From positions 1 through 37,562 of the forward strand of contig NZ_MPIY01000010.1 of NCBI RefSeq assembly GCF_001953355.1: 37,562 bases of DNA, given 5' to 3'. This document shows, in pieces, positions 15,269 through 23,234 of this stretch. Every line of letters begins with the position of its first letter. Position 1 is the stretch's first letter. Position numbers and translations under genes: made by a program. Under the pieces are notes generated by a model that saw only the letters and a list, made by a program, of their open reading frames with translations, did no database searches and had not been told where the DNA came from. Source of the stretch: Polynucleobacter sphagniphilus. Lineage in GTDB: Bacteria > Pseudomonadota > Gammaproteobacteria > Burkholderiales > Burkholderiaceae.

Positions 15269-16174
15269 TTACTGACCAAAAAATAATCCGGCGCACATCA
15301 ATAGCGCATAAAGATGTGCGCCCAATATATTGCATGGAACAATGACTGTCAGCTCCGCCGTATCGATGGGGGTTTTTCTCAGCCTCATTGCGCAGTAAAT
15401 AAACAGGGGTAATACCAGAATAGTGACCAAGGTCAGGCAGGGTGTTTGCCCATAGAGCACTGCTGCAAGTTGACATGCGTAAGCACTGATCAGAAATATT
15501 GCATACCATTTCCAAAGATGGTTCGGTTCAGACCTTACGGCTAAAGTAATTTTATTGGCGCCTTGGTCTGCAGTGATATCGGGAACTTGGTTTAAAAATA
15601 GAATATTGGCAACAATGAATCCGTAGGCCGCTCCAAGAGGGATAGATTGGTAGACAATGAAGTCGGTTTGCAAAAGGGCAAACCCAATAACCACCATTGA
15701 CCAGGCGGCTCCAATGGCGAGCTCACCAAAGATTCCTCGTGACATCAATTGGAAGGGTGGTGCCGAATAGGCCCAGGCAATGAGCATTCCAGCGATACCG
15801 ATTGGAATGAGCTTCCAGGTACTCAGATAGCTCAGGCAGATACCGAGAAGCACAACGACTGCCAATAAGGCGTAGCCCAAGCCGTAAACTTGGGAGGGCT
15901 TCATGATGTTATTTTGAATATAGCGACTGCCACCCGTAAAGGGGGCGATTCTTTCGACGTTAGCTAGGTCACTGCCATTGAGGTAGTCAAAATAATCATT
16001 GAGGACATTGGCAGACGCATGTGCCAAAAGCACGCCGATGACAGCAAGTGCATTGATTGGCCATGGTTGTTTATTGGTGTTGTAGGCGGTCAGAAAGCCA
16101 ATGAAACATCCCAGCAAGGTAATGACAAGAAATCGGGGTCTAGTGGCTAAGAAGCTAATGCGTAAGCTACTCAC
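15269..16174 (-). CDS. UbiA/MenA-type prenyltransferase
   Basis: This 301-residue membrane protein attaches an isoprenoid chain to an aromatic or quinone head group. About eight or nine membrane helices are visible. The first Asp motif is NDYFDYLNGSD (about 59-69), the second DITADQGANK (about 199-208), as in MenA-like members. It starts three bases after tauE and is probably co-transcribed with it. No men or futalosine pathway gene is in the window, so the substrate is open: demethylmenaquinone formation for the low-oxygen chain is one option, a haem or other quinone prenylation another. Confidence 0.85.
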   Translation of the reverse strand: MSSLRISFLATRPRFLVITLLGCFIGFLTAYNTNKQPWPINALAVIGVLLAHASANVLNDYFDYLNGSDLANVERIAPFTGGSRYIQNNIMKPSQVYGLGYALLAVVVLLGICLSYLSTWKLIPIGIAGMLIAWAYSAPPFQLMSRGIFGELAIGAAWSMVVIGFALLQTDFIVYQSIPLGAAYGFIVANILFLNQVPDITADQGANKITLAVRSEPNHLWKWYAIFLISAYACQLAAVLYGQTPCLTLVTILVLPLFIYCAMRLRKTPIDTAELTVIVPCNILGAHLYALLMCAGLFFGQ

Positions 16175-16177
16175 TTC

Positions 16178-16990
16178 TTAATGAATGACTTTAGAGATGA
16201 GGCTGAGGGCAACGATAAAAGCAAGGATCGAAAAGGCTTGCTGCAGGCGTGCCCCATGGACTTTTTTGGTGTAGTGATTGCCAACGAATAACCCAAGGAT
16301 GGCGCCTGCTATAAATGGTGATGCTACGGTCCAGTTCATTGAGCTAGATGCAGTTGCCATGATGGCGCTACCGGCTGACACTATTGTTAAGACCCCAAGG
16401 GAAGTTGCCACAATGGATTTCATGGGCAAGTCGGTAAATTTCTTTAACGCGGGAACAATGATAAAGCCACCCCCAACACCCAGTAACCCCGAAAGAAATC
16501 CCGCTACTGCGCCCGATAGCATTAAAGATCTTGCGCAGGGTACGGTCCAGATGAGCTTCCCAATCGATTGATGCAATTGACAATGTGGAGGTCTACGGGT
16601 GTGCTTCACCTTGCCTTTTAATTCCAACGACGCATTCATAAATGTGCGCAAAGCCACTATGCATAAGATCAGAATAAATAGCATGATTAATGGCTTATTG
16701 GGAACGTGATGTGAAAGCCATAGACCTAAAGGCGATAGGGCTAAGCCGAATGACCCCATCAAAACTGCTGCTTTATAGCGCAGAATTTTTTGTTTTAGCC
16801 CAAACACCGCACCAATACCGGCGGATATGGCAACTGCCGTTAAAGCAATGGGGGCGGCATCCTTCACCTCTAGCCCTAGAAAAAATATCAGCAATGGTGC
16901 TGAGATGATTCCGCCGCCGGCACCCGTTAGCCCCATGACCAGCCCAACAATCATTCCGAGAGAGGGGGCGATAATTGCGTGGAGATCCAT
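16178..16990 (-). CDS. TauE/SafE-family sulfite exporter-like membrane protein
   Basis: TauE/SafE proteins move sulfite, sulfoacetate or related organic or sulfur anions out of the cell. This 270-residue protein has about eight helices in two halves, each opening with the family repeat: GLVMGLTGAGGGIIS (about 16-30) and GFLSGLLGVGGGF (about 160-172). It is divergent from the persulfide dioxygenase gene, with only 64 bases between. Since that enzyme makes sulfite, sulfite export is the likely job here. Confidence 0.87.
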   Translation of the reverse strand: MDLHAIIAPSLGMIVGLVMGLTGAGGGIISAPLLIFFLGLEVKDAAPIALTAVAISAGIGAVFGLKQKILRYKAAVLMGSFGLALSPLGLWLSHHVPNKPLIMLFILILCIVALRTFMNASLELKGKVKHTRRPPHCQLHQSIGKLIWTVPCARSLMLSGAVAGFLSGLLGVGGGFIIVPALKKFTDLPMKSIVATSLGVLTIVSAGSAIMATASSSMNWTVASPFIAGAILGLFVGNHYTKKVHGARLQQAFSILAFIVALSLISKVIH

Positions 16991-16996
16991 TGCATC

Positions 16997-17041
16997 ATTA
17001 TATATAAAAATGTAATATAATTATCAAAATAATTAAATTAA
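16997..17041. promoter_or_regulatory. AT-rich divergent promoter / probable ArsR operator between tauE and the dioxygenase
   Basis: The 64-base gap between the two start codons is almost pure A/T, with TTATAT and ATATAA arms (about 16999-17020) that can form a dyad. It must hold both promoters. The ArsR protein two genes downstream is a BigR/SqrR type, and those bind AT-rich dyads before the same enzyme family; binding here is inferred. Confidence 0.5.
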
Positions 17042-17054
17042 ATGGACATCTCAA

Positions 17055-17915
17055 GTGAAGACAATTGTTAGGGGATTTTTCGATAAAGATACATGGACCG
17101 TGACTTATGTTGTCTATGAATCCGTTGGGTCACCAGCTATTGTTATTGACTCAGTATTGAATTTTGATCAAAAGTCAGGCCGAACAAGCACGCAATCCGC
17201 TGACCAGCTCATTGAATTTATTGGCGAGAATCAATTAAAAATTGAGTGGATATTAGAAACACACGCACATGCCGATCACCTTACTGCTGCTCCATATTTG
17301 CAATCCAAAGTCGGGGGCAAGATTGCTATCGGCAATCATATACAGGAAGTGCAACAGGTTTTTAAGAATATATTCAATCTAGAGAGTGCATTTAAAGTGG
17401 ATGGATCGCAGTTTGACTATCTGATCAATGATGCAGAAGAAATCCCTTTTGGAAATCTAAAATTTAAGGCAATTTCTGTACCGGGCCATACCCCAGCCTG
17501 TCTGGCTTATGAAGTAGTGGATGCAGTATTTGTTGGCGATACTATTTTTATGCCTGATGTCGGTACGGCGCGTTGCGATTTTCCGGGTGGAAATGCATCC
17601 ACCTTATTTCATTCGATTAAAAAGTTATTAAGTAAGCCCGATGAGACTAGGCTATTCCTATGCCATGACTATCCCCCTACAGATAGACCGATCGCGTTTC
17701 AAACTACGGTAGCTGCACAAAGAGCTCAAAACATCCATATTCATGATGGCGTTAATGAAGCGCAGTTTGTAGAGATGAGAACCTCAAGAGATCGCGGCCT
17801 AGAAATGCCAACATTGCTTCTGCCTTCGATCCAGGTAAATATCAGAGCTGGGCACCTACCGCCAAATGAAGATAATGGGGTTTCCTATTTAAAAATCCCA
17901 CTAAATGCATTGTAA
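17055..17915 (+). CDS. persulfide dioxygenase-like MBL-fold enzyme (ETHE1/Blh type)
   Basis: This is a cytoplasmic iron enzyme family that oxidises glutathione persulfide to sulfite. The 286-residue protein has the metallo-beta-lactamase signature THAHADHL (H70, H72, D74, H75), PGHTPA (His about 144), GDTIFMPDVGTARCD (Asp about 161) and LCHDYPP (His about 202). Its length and C-terminal tail match the Blh branch found with BigR regulators. The start is a GTG at 17055; a nearby ATG (17042) is out of frame. Four bases separate it from the arsR gene, so they form an operon. Confidence 0.88.
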   Translation: MKTIVRGFFDKDTWTVTYVVYESVGSPAIVIDSVLNFDQKSGRTSTQSADQLIEFIGENQLKIEWILETHAHADHLTAAPYLQSKVGGKIAIGNHIQEVQQVFKNIFNLESAFKVDGSQFDYLINDAEEIPFGNLKFKAISVPGHTPACLAYEVVDAVFVGDTIFMPDVGTARCDFPGGNASTLFHSIKKLLSKPDETRLFLCHDYPPTDRPIAFQTTVAAQRAQNIHIHDGVNEAQFVEMRTSRDRGLEMPTLLLPSIQVNIRAGHLPPNEDNGVSYLKIPLNAL

Positions 17916-17918
17916 AAA

Positions 17919-18236
17919 ATGAAAGAGATAGTGATTAACCCCCGCAAAATGGAGAAATCCTTAGAAAAGGCTTACAACCTAACCAAAGCCATTGCCAACA
18001 AGAATCGGATGACCTTGCTATGTCAGTTAAGTTCAGGCGAGAAGAATGTAGGCGAGTTAGAGAGTTTGACAGGAATACGGCAGCCTACCTTATCGCAGCA
18101 GATTGGCGTATTAAGAGAGGAAAAAGTAATTTCCTCTAGGCGTGAGGGAAAGAATATCTATTACTCCATTAGCAATCCCGTCGCTTTGCAAATCATCGAG
18201 TTGTTATACGAACATTACTGCAAACAGAGGGCCTAA
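17919..18236 (+). CDS. ArsR-family regulator of the BigR/SqrR type
   Basis: This 105-residue winged-helix repressor has the helix-turn-helix QPTLSQQIGVLREEKV (about 55-70). Two cysteines only are present, C35 (LLCQLSSGE) and C101 (HYCKQ). Their separation of 66 residues equals that of the persulfide-sensing pair in BigR (C42/C108) and SqrR (C41/C107), which form a disulfide or polysulfide bridge and let go of DNA. It is encoded directly after the persulfide dioxygenase gene, the same partnership as bigR-blh, so it probably represses this operon until persulfide builds up. Confidence 0.87.
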   Translation: MKEIVINPRKMEKSLEKAYNLTKAIANKNRMTLLCQLSSGEKNVGELESLTGIRQPTLSQQIGVLREEKVISSRREGKNIYYSISNPVALQIIELLYEHYCKQRA

Positions 18237-18267
18237 ACGTGACAAGTGAACTTTGCGTAAATAAACC

Positions 18268-18987
18268 ATGAAAACTATCGAGATCAAGGGTGCATGGCAA
18301 GGAAACAGCGACTGCGAGTCTTGTGCCATTCGTAGCTCCGTATTATTTGCAGAATTAAATGAAGAAGATTTTTCTAAAATACATGCCCCTATAGATGATT
18401 TTAGCTTTGAGGCAAACGCTGAGCTGTATGCCCAGGGGGATAGTGCGGAGTATGTTTATACCTTGCGCGAAGGGTATATCAAACTGCTTCATTTCAATCC
18501 CGATGGAACGGCGCGCATTGTGCGTCTTGTAAGGCCCGGGGATTTATTTGGAATGGAATCCTTGCTTGATGATCTGTATAAGCATTCAGCAATCGCATTG
18601 ACGAATATTCATGTGTGCAAAATACCCAAGAAGATTATTTCCAGTCTAGGGGATGAGTCTCCCAGAATGCATCGTCAAATAGTAAAAAAATGGGGCGAAG
18701 CCCTTTCTCAAGCAGAGGCTTGGTTCTCTGAAATTAATACCGGAAGAATTGAAATTCGGTTAGCAAGATTTTTCCTGCAATTGTCCAGGCAGTCTGGTGA
18801 AAATAGCGTTGCTCCACTTTTTAAGCGTGAAGACATGGGGTTGATGATGGACGTTAAATTTGAAACCATTAGCCGTGCCTTGGCATCCATGGCAGAACAA
18901 GGGCTCATTGCCAATGTCAGTAAGTTGTCCGTACAAATCCCAGATTTAGCACGCCTGAAGGCCTTTGCTAAGCGCGGAATGGATTAA
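18268..18987 (+). CDS. Crp/Fnr-family transcription regulator, copy 2
   Basis: This 239-residue paralog of the protein at 7184 is alike along its whole length (for example NEEDFSKIHAPIDD, KKWGEALSQAEAWFSEINTGRIE, REDMGLMMDVKFETISRALASM as separate blocks). It has the same three cysteines (C16, C19, C117) and the same recognition helix. It lies 31 bases after arsR and may be in the persulfide operon, which would tie sulfur and oxygen signals together. The two intact copies should recognise the same DNA boxes, so they may compete at the ccoN and cytochrome promoters. Confidence 0.9.
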   Translation: MKTIEIKGAWQGNSDCESCAIRSSVLFAELNEEDFSKIHAPIDDFSFEANAELYAQGDSAEYVYTLREGYIKLLHFNPDGTARIVRLVRPGDLFGMESLLDDLYKHSAIALTNIHVCKIPKKIISSLGDESPRMHRQIVKKWGEALSQAEAWFSEINTGRIEIRLARFFLQLSRQSGENSVAPLFKREDMGLMMDVKFETISRALASMAEQGLIANVSKLSVQIPDLARLKAFAKRGMD

Positions 18988-19161
18988 AGGGGTTGTTGCG
19001 TATTACGGTGAAAAGTACCACCTATTGAAACTTTAAAGGGCGATGTCACTCATATTCGCCGTCTTCTTCTTATCCTATTGCAGACACTAAAAGACGCTAT
19101 TTTCAGGGATTTGACCGGCAGAGTCCGGCCAGAAGCAGTCATTTGAAGCATTGAAAAATAT

Positions 19162-19175
19162 TTGATTTAAAACAA
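19162..19175 (+). promoter_or_regulatory. Fnr-like box upstream of the broken membrane gene
   Basis: TTGAT-TTAA-AACAA matches the Fnr consensus at nine of ten fixed positions. A weak -10 (TAGAGT, 19198-19203) lies 29.5 bases from the box centre, and this would put the transcription start only a few bases before the ATG at 19212. The spacing makes it suggestive only. Confidence 0.4.
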
Positions 19176-19211
19176 AGTGGGGTGCTTCAATTGCGATTAG
19201 AGTGATTTGTT

Positions 19212-19563
19212 ATGAATACACTATTAAATATCCTTCCAGGATTTCAAGTTAGCCCGCCGGGAGTTGAACGTAAAATTCTTCGCAATGTACCCTCTTTGCT
19301 TGCGCTGGGTAGCCTTCTGATTTTTTCCCCATCCCTGCTAGTAAGAATGCCTTTTTTTTTATGACTATTATCAAATTTCAGCGCCATCTATCAAGTTAAT
19401 AGACATCTTGGGATTGGGTACTTTGATTGTTTATTGGCTGGCAATTTTTACAGTCACAATTGGTGCATTTCTAGTGAAGCTGATGAAGGGGCCTGCTTAT
19501 GTGGCAGATCCATACCCAATGGAAGATGTTGAGTTGGTTGGTTCCAAGGTTGCTCAGGATTAA
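19212..19563 (+). pseudogene. small membrane protein gene broken at a run of nine T
   Basis: The first frame starts at 19212 (MNTLLNILPGFQVSPPGVER) and stops at 19362 just after CTTTTTTTTT (19352-19360). In the +1 frame the protein continues YDYYQISAPSIKLIDILGLG, a second membrane helix, then KLMKGPAYVADPYPMEDVEL and a stop at 19561-19563. With eight T the whole would be an intact 116-residue protein with two membrane helices. I do not recognise the family. It sits between the second Crp/Fnr gene and a rhodanese. A run this long is prone to slippage, so an on/off switch, decay or a sequencing error are all possible. Confidence 0.7.
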
Positions 19564-19572
19564 TCAACTTAC

Positions 19573-19592
19573 AATATATAATAATATATAAT
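19573..19592 (+). promoter_or_regulatory. tandem 10-base AT repeat before the rhodanese gene
   Basis: AATATATAAT occurs twice head to tail (19573-19582, 19583-19592), 27 bases before the rhodanese start, and overlaps the probable -10. Similar AT-rich elements precede the other sulfur operons, so an ArsR (BigR-like) operator is a reasonable guess. Confidence 0.4.
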
Positions 19593-19619
19593 GAAAGACA
19601 TCATCAATAAAGGATATCA

Positions 19620-20000
19620 ATGAAGACGGCGCATGATCTAGTTGCTGCAGCTAAGGCTGCGATCAATGAAGTCAGCTTGGTGGATGCCCCGGTAGCCATT
19701 CAGAATTCTGATGTATTACTGGATGTTAGGGAAGCAGACGAATATGTAAATGGCCATATTCCTGGGGCTATTCACATTTCAAGAGGGTTGCTGGAATTTA
19801 GGTTAAGCAACGATCCTGAGTTGAGTGCGCGCAGTTTAAAAATAGTTCTATATTGTAAAAATAGTGGGAGAGCTGCATTAGCTTCTAAAGCTTTACATGA
19901 GATGGGTTATTTGCATGTCCAGTCAATCGCGGGTGGATTCGATGCGTGGGCTGAGGCAGGTAATCCTGTGGCCAAACCAGAGCCTATTAAATTTGAATAG
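19620..20000 (+). CDS. single-domain rhodanese (sulfurtransferase)
   Basis: Rhodaneses move sulfane sulfur between persulfides, thiosulfate and acceptors. The 126-residue protein has LLDVREADEYVNGHIPGAIH (about 33-52) and the active loop YCKNSGRA with catalytic C79, then the closing IAGGFDAWAEAGNP. AAAGGA about six bases before the ATG supports the start. Together with the persulfide dioxygenase it could convert glutathione persulfide and sulfite into thiosulfate, the substrate of the TsdA fusion. A broken close relative lies at 36080-36461. Confidence 0.9.
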   Translation: MKTAHDLVAAAKAAINEVSLVDAPVAIQNSDVLLDVREADEYVNGHIPGAIHISRGLLEFRLSNDPELSARSLKIVLYCKNSGRAALASKALHEMGYLHVQSIAGGFDAWAEAGNPVAKPEPIKFE

Positions 20001-20157
20001 TTCAAGCAGCGTTTTTCCCCTTGGGTTTAGTTTAGCCACTGTAAATCTAGAAAAATATTTTTCTTTGGTACAGAGCAAAAAATTTCATAGAGACCTTACA
20101 CGGGTGACGTGTAATTAAATTCTCAAGTAACCCTTACATAGATAGGGATTTATGCGT

Positions 20158-20171
20158 ATGACATAGATCAT
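20158..20171 (+). promoter_or_regulatory. weak Fnr-like box before the desaturase gene
   Basis: ATGAC-ATAG-ATCAT matches the Fnr consensus at seven of ten fixed positions. At the spacing used by the ccoN promoter only a poor -10 (CAAACT, 20194-20199) is present. It is kept because it heads the desaturase-cyd region, where low-oxygen control is expected. Confidence 0.35.
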
Positions 20172-20217
20172 CCTTGGTTAGCAAAATAGAGAGCAAACTA
20201 CGATTACCAAAAAATCA

Positions 20218-21435
20218 ATGGCGAATGACTGGCTTTGGCTGCTGGTCTACAGGAGAGAATATTTGACCAATTTATGCATACAACCAGTGATACTAAAAGA
20301 TGTTGTCGATGTTGCGCCTTTGGGTTTGGACTCAGAGTTGCCGCATAGAAAAATTATTAGAAGCTGGCTTGAGCCTATGACGCAGAGTCAGACGACTAGA
20401 GCAGTTGCGCTCTTGATATTTGATGCAATGTTGTGGGTCGGCTTGATTGCTTCAACAGTTATTGTTGGGAATGTATTCTTCAAAATCATACTTGGAATGA
20501 TTGCGGGATTCGTTACAGGCCGAATCTTCATCCTTGGCCATGATGCATGCCATCATAGCTTTACCCCTCACCGTGGATTAAATAAGATTTTAGGAAGAAT
20601 TGCGTTTCTGCCATCACTCACTCCATTTAGCCTTTGGGATGTTGGCCATAACGTGGTTCATCATGGTCAAACTAACTTAAAAGGTTTTGATTTTGTATGG
20701 GAACCCCTCTCCAAGGAGGAATACGAAGCTTTATCACCAGCTAGAAAACTGCTTGAAAAAATTTATAGAAGTGGTTTTGGGCCGGGCATCTACTATTTCA
20801 TTGAAATTTGGTGGAAAAGAGAATTTTTCCCGAACTCTAAAAATATGCCGGCAAAGCGTCCTATATTTTTAAAAGACAATTTACTGGTTAGCGGATTCGC
20901 AATTATTTGGATTGGCCTGTTGGTTATTGCAGCAGTTGCTACGCAGCAGTCAATTATTGTTTCGATTGTTGCGGGATTTTTGGTTCCATTTTTATTTTGG
21001 AATTTCATGATTGGATTTGTTGTGTATGTTCACCATACTCATACAAAAGTAGCTTGGTACGACAAAAAGTCGGAGTGGCTCCGAGCCCAGCCCTTTGTAT
21101 CCACCACTGTACATCTAACATTTCCGCTTGGTTGGGGGCATTTAATGCATCAAATAATGGAGCATACTGCGCACCATGTAGATGCCAGTATTCCCTTGTA
21201 TACGTTAAAGTCTGCCCAAAATAAATTAGAAGAGATTTTGCCGGGCAGAATTATTTCTCAAAGATTTACATTCAAGTGGTATATCGAAACAGCCAAGCGT
21301 TGCAAGCTCTACGACTTTGAGAATAAGGCATGGCTTGATTTTAATGGTTATGAGACTGCAAAGTCTGCGGTGGTACAGCTTAAGAGTATTCAGGAATCGA
21401 AACCAATCTTAGGCACAATTCAGGCAAATGCTTAA
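20218..21435 (+). CDS. membrane fatty-acid desaturase
   Basis: This di-iron, oxygen-using enzyme introduces a double bond into membrane lipids. The 405-residue protein has the three His boxes in order: HDACHH (about 109-114), HNVVHH (about 143-148) and HTAHH (about 318-322), with membrane helix pairs between them, the layout of Delta-12/omega-6-type desaturases. The ATG at 20218 has no good ribosome site; a TTG at 20263 follows AGGAGAG at a proper distance and may be the true start, giving 390 residues. A terminator follows, so the gene is probably separate from the cyd operon, though it overlaps the longest version of the cydP-like gene. Confidence 0.87.
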   Translation: MANDWLWLLVYRREYLTNLCIQPVILKDVVDVAPLGLDSELPHRKIIRSWLEPMTQSQTTRAVALLIFDAMLWVGLIASTVIVGNVFFKIILGMIAGFVTGRIFILGHDACHHSFTPHRGLNKILGRIAFLPSLTPFSLWDVGHNVVHHGQTNLKGFDFVWEPLSKEEYEALSPARKLLEKIYRSGFGPGIYYFIEIWWKREFFPNSKNMPAKRPIFLKDNLLVSGFAIIWIGLLVIAAVATQQSIIVSIVAGFLVPFLFWNFMIGFVVYVHHTHTKVAWYDKKSEWLRAQPFVSTTVHLTFPLGWGHLMHQIMEHTAHHVDASIPLYTLKSAQNKLEEILPGRIISQRFTFKWYIETAKRCKLYDFENKAWLDFNGYETAKSAVVQLKSIQESKPILGTIQANA

Positions 21436-21652
21436 ATCTCTTGGAGGGAGAAAAAATAAACCCTCCTTTTTTTTAAAGTGCATTAGCTATGCCAACCGTA
21501 AAAATTTACGGTCTGAAGTTATGCTTATTCTTTTGATAAAAATTATCATATTGCTAGCGATATGGTGGATCTTCTTTAGGAATCAGTCTGTTCCCATCGA
21601 TTCCCAGGTCATACAAAATCAAATTCTATTGAAAACAATTAACCCCATTTAA
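21428..21652 (+). CDS. small membrane protein of the bd oxidase operon, CydP-like
   Basis: This is a short single-helix protein encoded directly before cydA. The core NRKNLRSEVMLILLIKIIIL followed by AIWWIFF resembles the putative small bd-oxidase subunit CydP, where a basic stretch precedes a Leu/Ile-rich helix ending in WW.FF. The longest frame starts at 21428 (74 residues), overlaps the desaturase stop, and runs through a terminator hairpin. The only other ATG in frame is 21521, inside the helix start, giving 43 residues. An inverted repeat ACCGTAAA/TTTACGGT (21495-21512) lies between. The start is therefore unsettled; the protein itself is likely real. Confidence 0.65.
   Translation: MLKSLGGRKNKPSFFLKCISYANRKNLRSEVMLILLIKIIILLAIWWIFFRNQSVPIDSQVIQNQILLKTINPI
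21443..21474 (+). terminator. terminator after the desaturase gene
   Basis: GGAGGG (21443-21448) pairs with CCCTCC (21461-21466) around an A-rich loop and is followed by eight T (21467-21474). It falls inside the longest reading frame of the next gene, which makes the start of that gene uncertain. Confidence 0.75.
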
Positions 21653-21663
21653 TGGAGGGTTCC

Positions 21664-23220
21664 GTGATTAGTGAGCAACTTGTTGATTTATCGCGCTTAC
21701 AGTTCGCTGTAACTGCGCTTTATCACTTTCTTTTCGTTCCTTTGACTATTGGCATGGTATGGCTATTAGTCATTATGGAGGCGGCCTATGTGATGACTGG
21801 AAAAGTTATTTATAAAGACATGACTCGTTTTTGGGGGAAGTTATTTGGAATAAATTTCGCCCTTGGAGTAACAACCGGTATTACGATGGAGTTCCAATTC
21901 GGAACAAATTGGGCGTACTACTCCCACTATGTTGGCGATGTCTTTGGTGCGCCTCTAGCCATCGAGGGTTTAATGGCATTTTTCCTTGAGTCAACCTTTA
22001 TCGGCCTTTTCTTTTTTGGATGGGATAGGCTATCTAAGCAACAGCATCTCATGGTGACAATTTTGATGTCTGTTGGCACCAATCTATCAGCATTATGGAT
22101 ATTGATAGCAAATGGCTGGATGCAAAATCCAGTAGGGGCTGAATTTAGTTTTATTACCATGCGGATGGAAATGACAGATTTCTGGGACGTTATATTTAAT
22201 CCCGATGCTCAAGCAAAATTTGTTCATACAGTCTCAGCGGGATATGTGACTGGCTCAATCTTTGTAATGGCTATTTCTTCATGGTATCTACTTAAAAAGC
22301 AAAATATTGCCTTTGCTACTCGTAGTTTTCGTATTGCCGCTACATTCGGCCTAGCCTCCATTTGTTCTGTCATTGTTCTTGGTGATGAATCAGGCTATAC
22401 AGTAGGCGAAGCTCAAAAAACGAAAATGGCTGCAATTGAGGCAATGTGGGATACACAACCAGCCCCAGCAGGGTTTAATTTAATAGCTATTCCAAACCAA
22501 GCTGAAATGAAGAATGATTTTGAAATTGAAATACCTTGGGTAATGGGAATTATTGGCACTAGGTCACTCAATAAAGTGATACCAGGGATCAAGGAGATTA
22601 GAGAGCAAAACCGAATAAGAATCTTGTCTGGAATGAAAGCCTTGGCCGCATTGGATACTTTGCGAAATGCTCCAAAAGACTTAAGCCCTCAAGTGGAGTT
22701 TGATCTACATAAAAAAGATCTCGGGTTTGGATTGTTGCTTAAAAAATATGTGACAAGCTTAGATCAGGTAACGCCTGAAATTATTCAAAAAGCAGTAAAT
22801 GACACTATTCCCCGTGTTGCCCCAATATTTTGGTCTTTCAGGATTATGGTGGCATTAGGATTTTTAATGCTATTCCTCTTTTCTGCAGCAGCTTGGTACG
22901 CAAGCAGGGGGCCAGTCATTGATAAGACCTGGGTGTTAAAGCTTGCATTTTGGTGTTTGCCGGCACCTTGGATATCTGCAGAATTAGGCTGGTTCATTGC
23001 TGAGTATGGGCGTCAACCATGGACTATATATGGAGTCCTGCCGACCCACTTATCAGTTTCCACGCTAAGTGTCGGTAATCTTTATGGCTCTTTGGCGGGG
23101 TTTGTGGGTTTTTATACGGTACTGCTTGTTGTTGAAATGTACCTAATGATTAAATTTGCAAAGCAAGGGCCTGGTAGCTTAGGGACTGGCCGCTATGAAA
23201 ATGAAGTGAAGCACTCTTAA
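21664..23220 (+). CDS. cydA: cytochrome bd ubiquinol oxidase subunit I
   Basis: CydA binds the three haems and oxidises quinol with oxygen, without needing a copper centre. I choose the GTG at 21664 because GGAGGG (21654-21659) lies just before it and the product then begins ISEQLVDLSRLQF, like known CydA; an ATG at 21652 would add four residues and cover the ribosome site. Haem ligands are visible: His21 (ALYHFLF), His in KFVHTVSAGY (about 186) and Met in FRIMVALGF (about 396), as well as GRQPW near the C-terminus. The insert after the quinol region (Q-loop) is of the long type, with a total near 518 residues as in E. coli. Confidence 0.95.
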   Translation: MISEQLVDLSRLQFAVTALYHFLFVPLTIGMVWLLVIMEAAYVMTGKVIYKDMTRFWGKLFGINFALGVTTGITMEFQFGTNWAYYSHYVGDVFGAPLAIEGLMAFFLESTFIGLFFFGWDRLSKQQHLMVTILMSVGTNLSALWILIANGWMQNPVGAEFSFITMRMEMTDFWDVIFNPDAQAKFVHTVSAGYVTGSIFVMAISSWYLLKKQNIAFATRSFRIAATFGLASICSVIVLGDESGYTVGEAQKTKMAAIEAMWDTQPAPAGFNLIAIPNQAEMKNDFEIEIPWVMGIIGTRSLNKVIPGIKEIREQNRIRILSGMKALAALDTLRNAPKDLSPQVEFDLHKKDLGFGLLLKKYVTSLDQVTPEIIQKAVNDTIPRVAPIFWSFRIMVALGFLMLFLFSAAAWYASRGPVIDKTWVLKLAFWCLPAPWISAELGWFIAEYGRQPWTIYGVLPTHLSVSTLSVGNLYGSLAGFVGFYTVLLVVEMYLMIKFAKQGPGSLGTGRYENEVKHS

Positions 23221-23234
23221 AAAACGGATAAATA

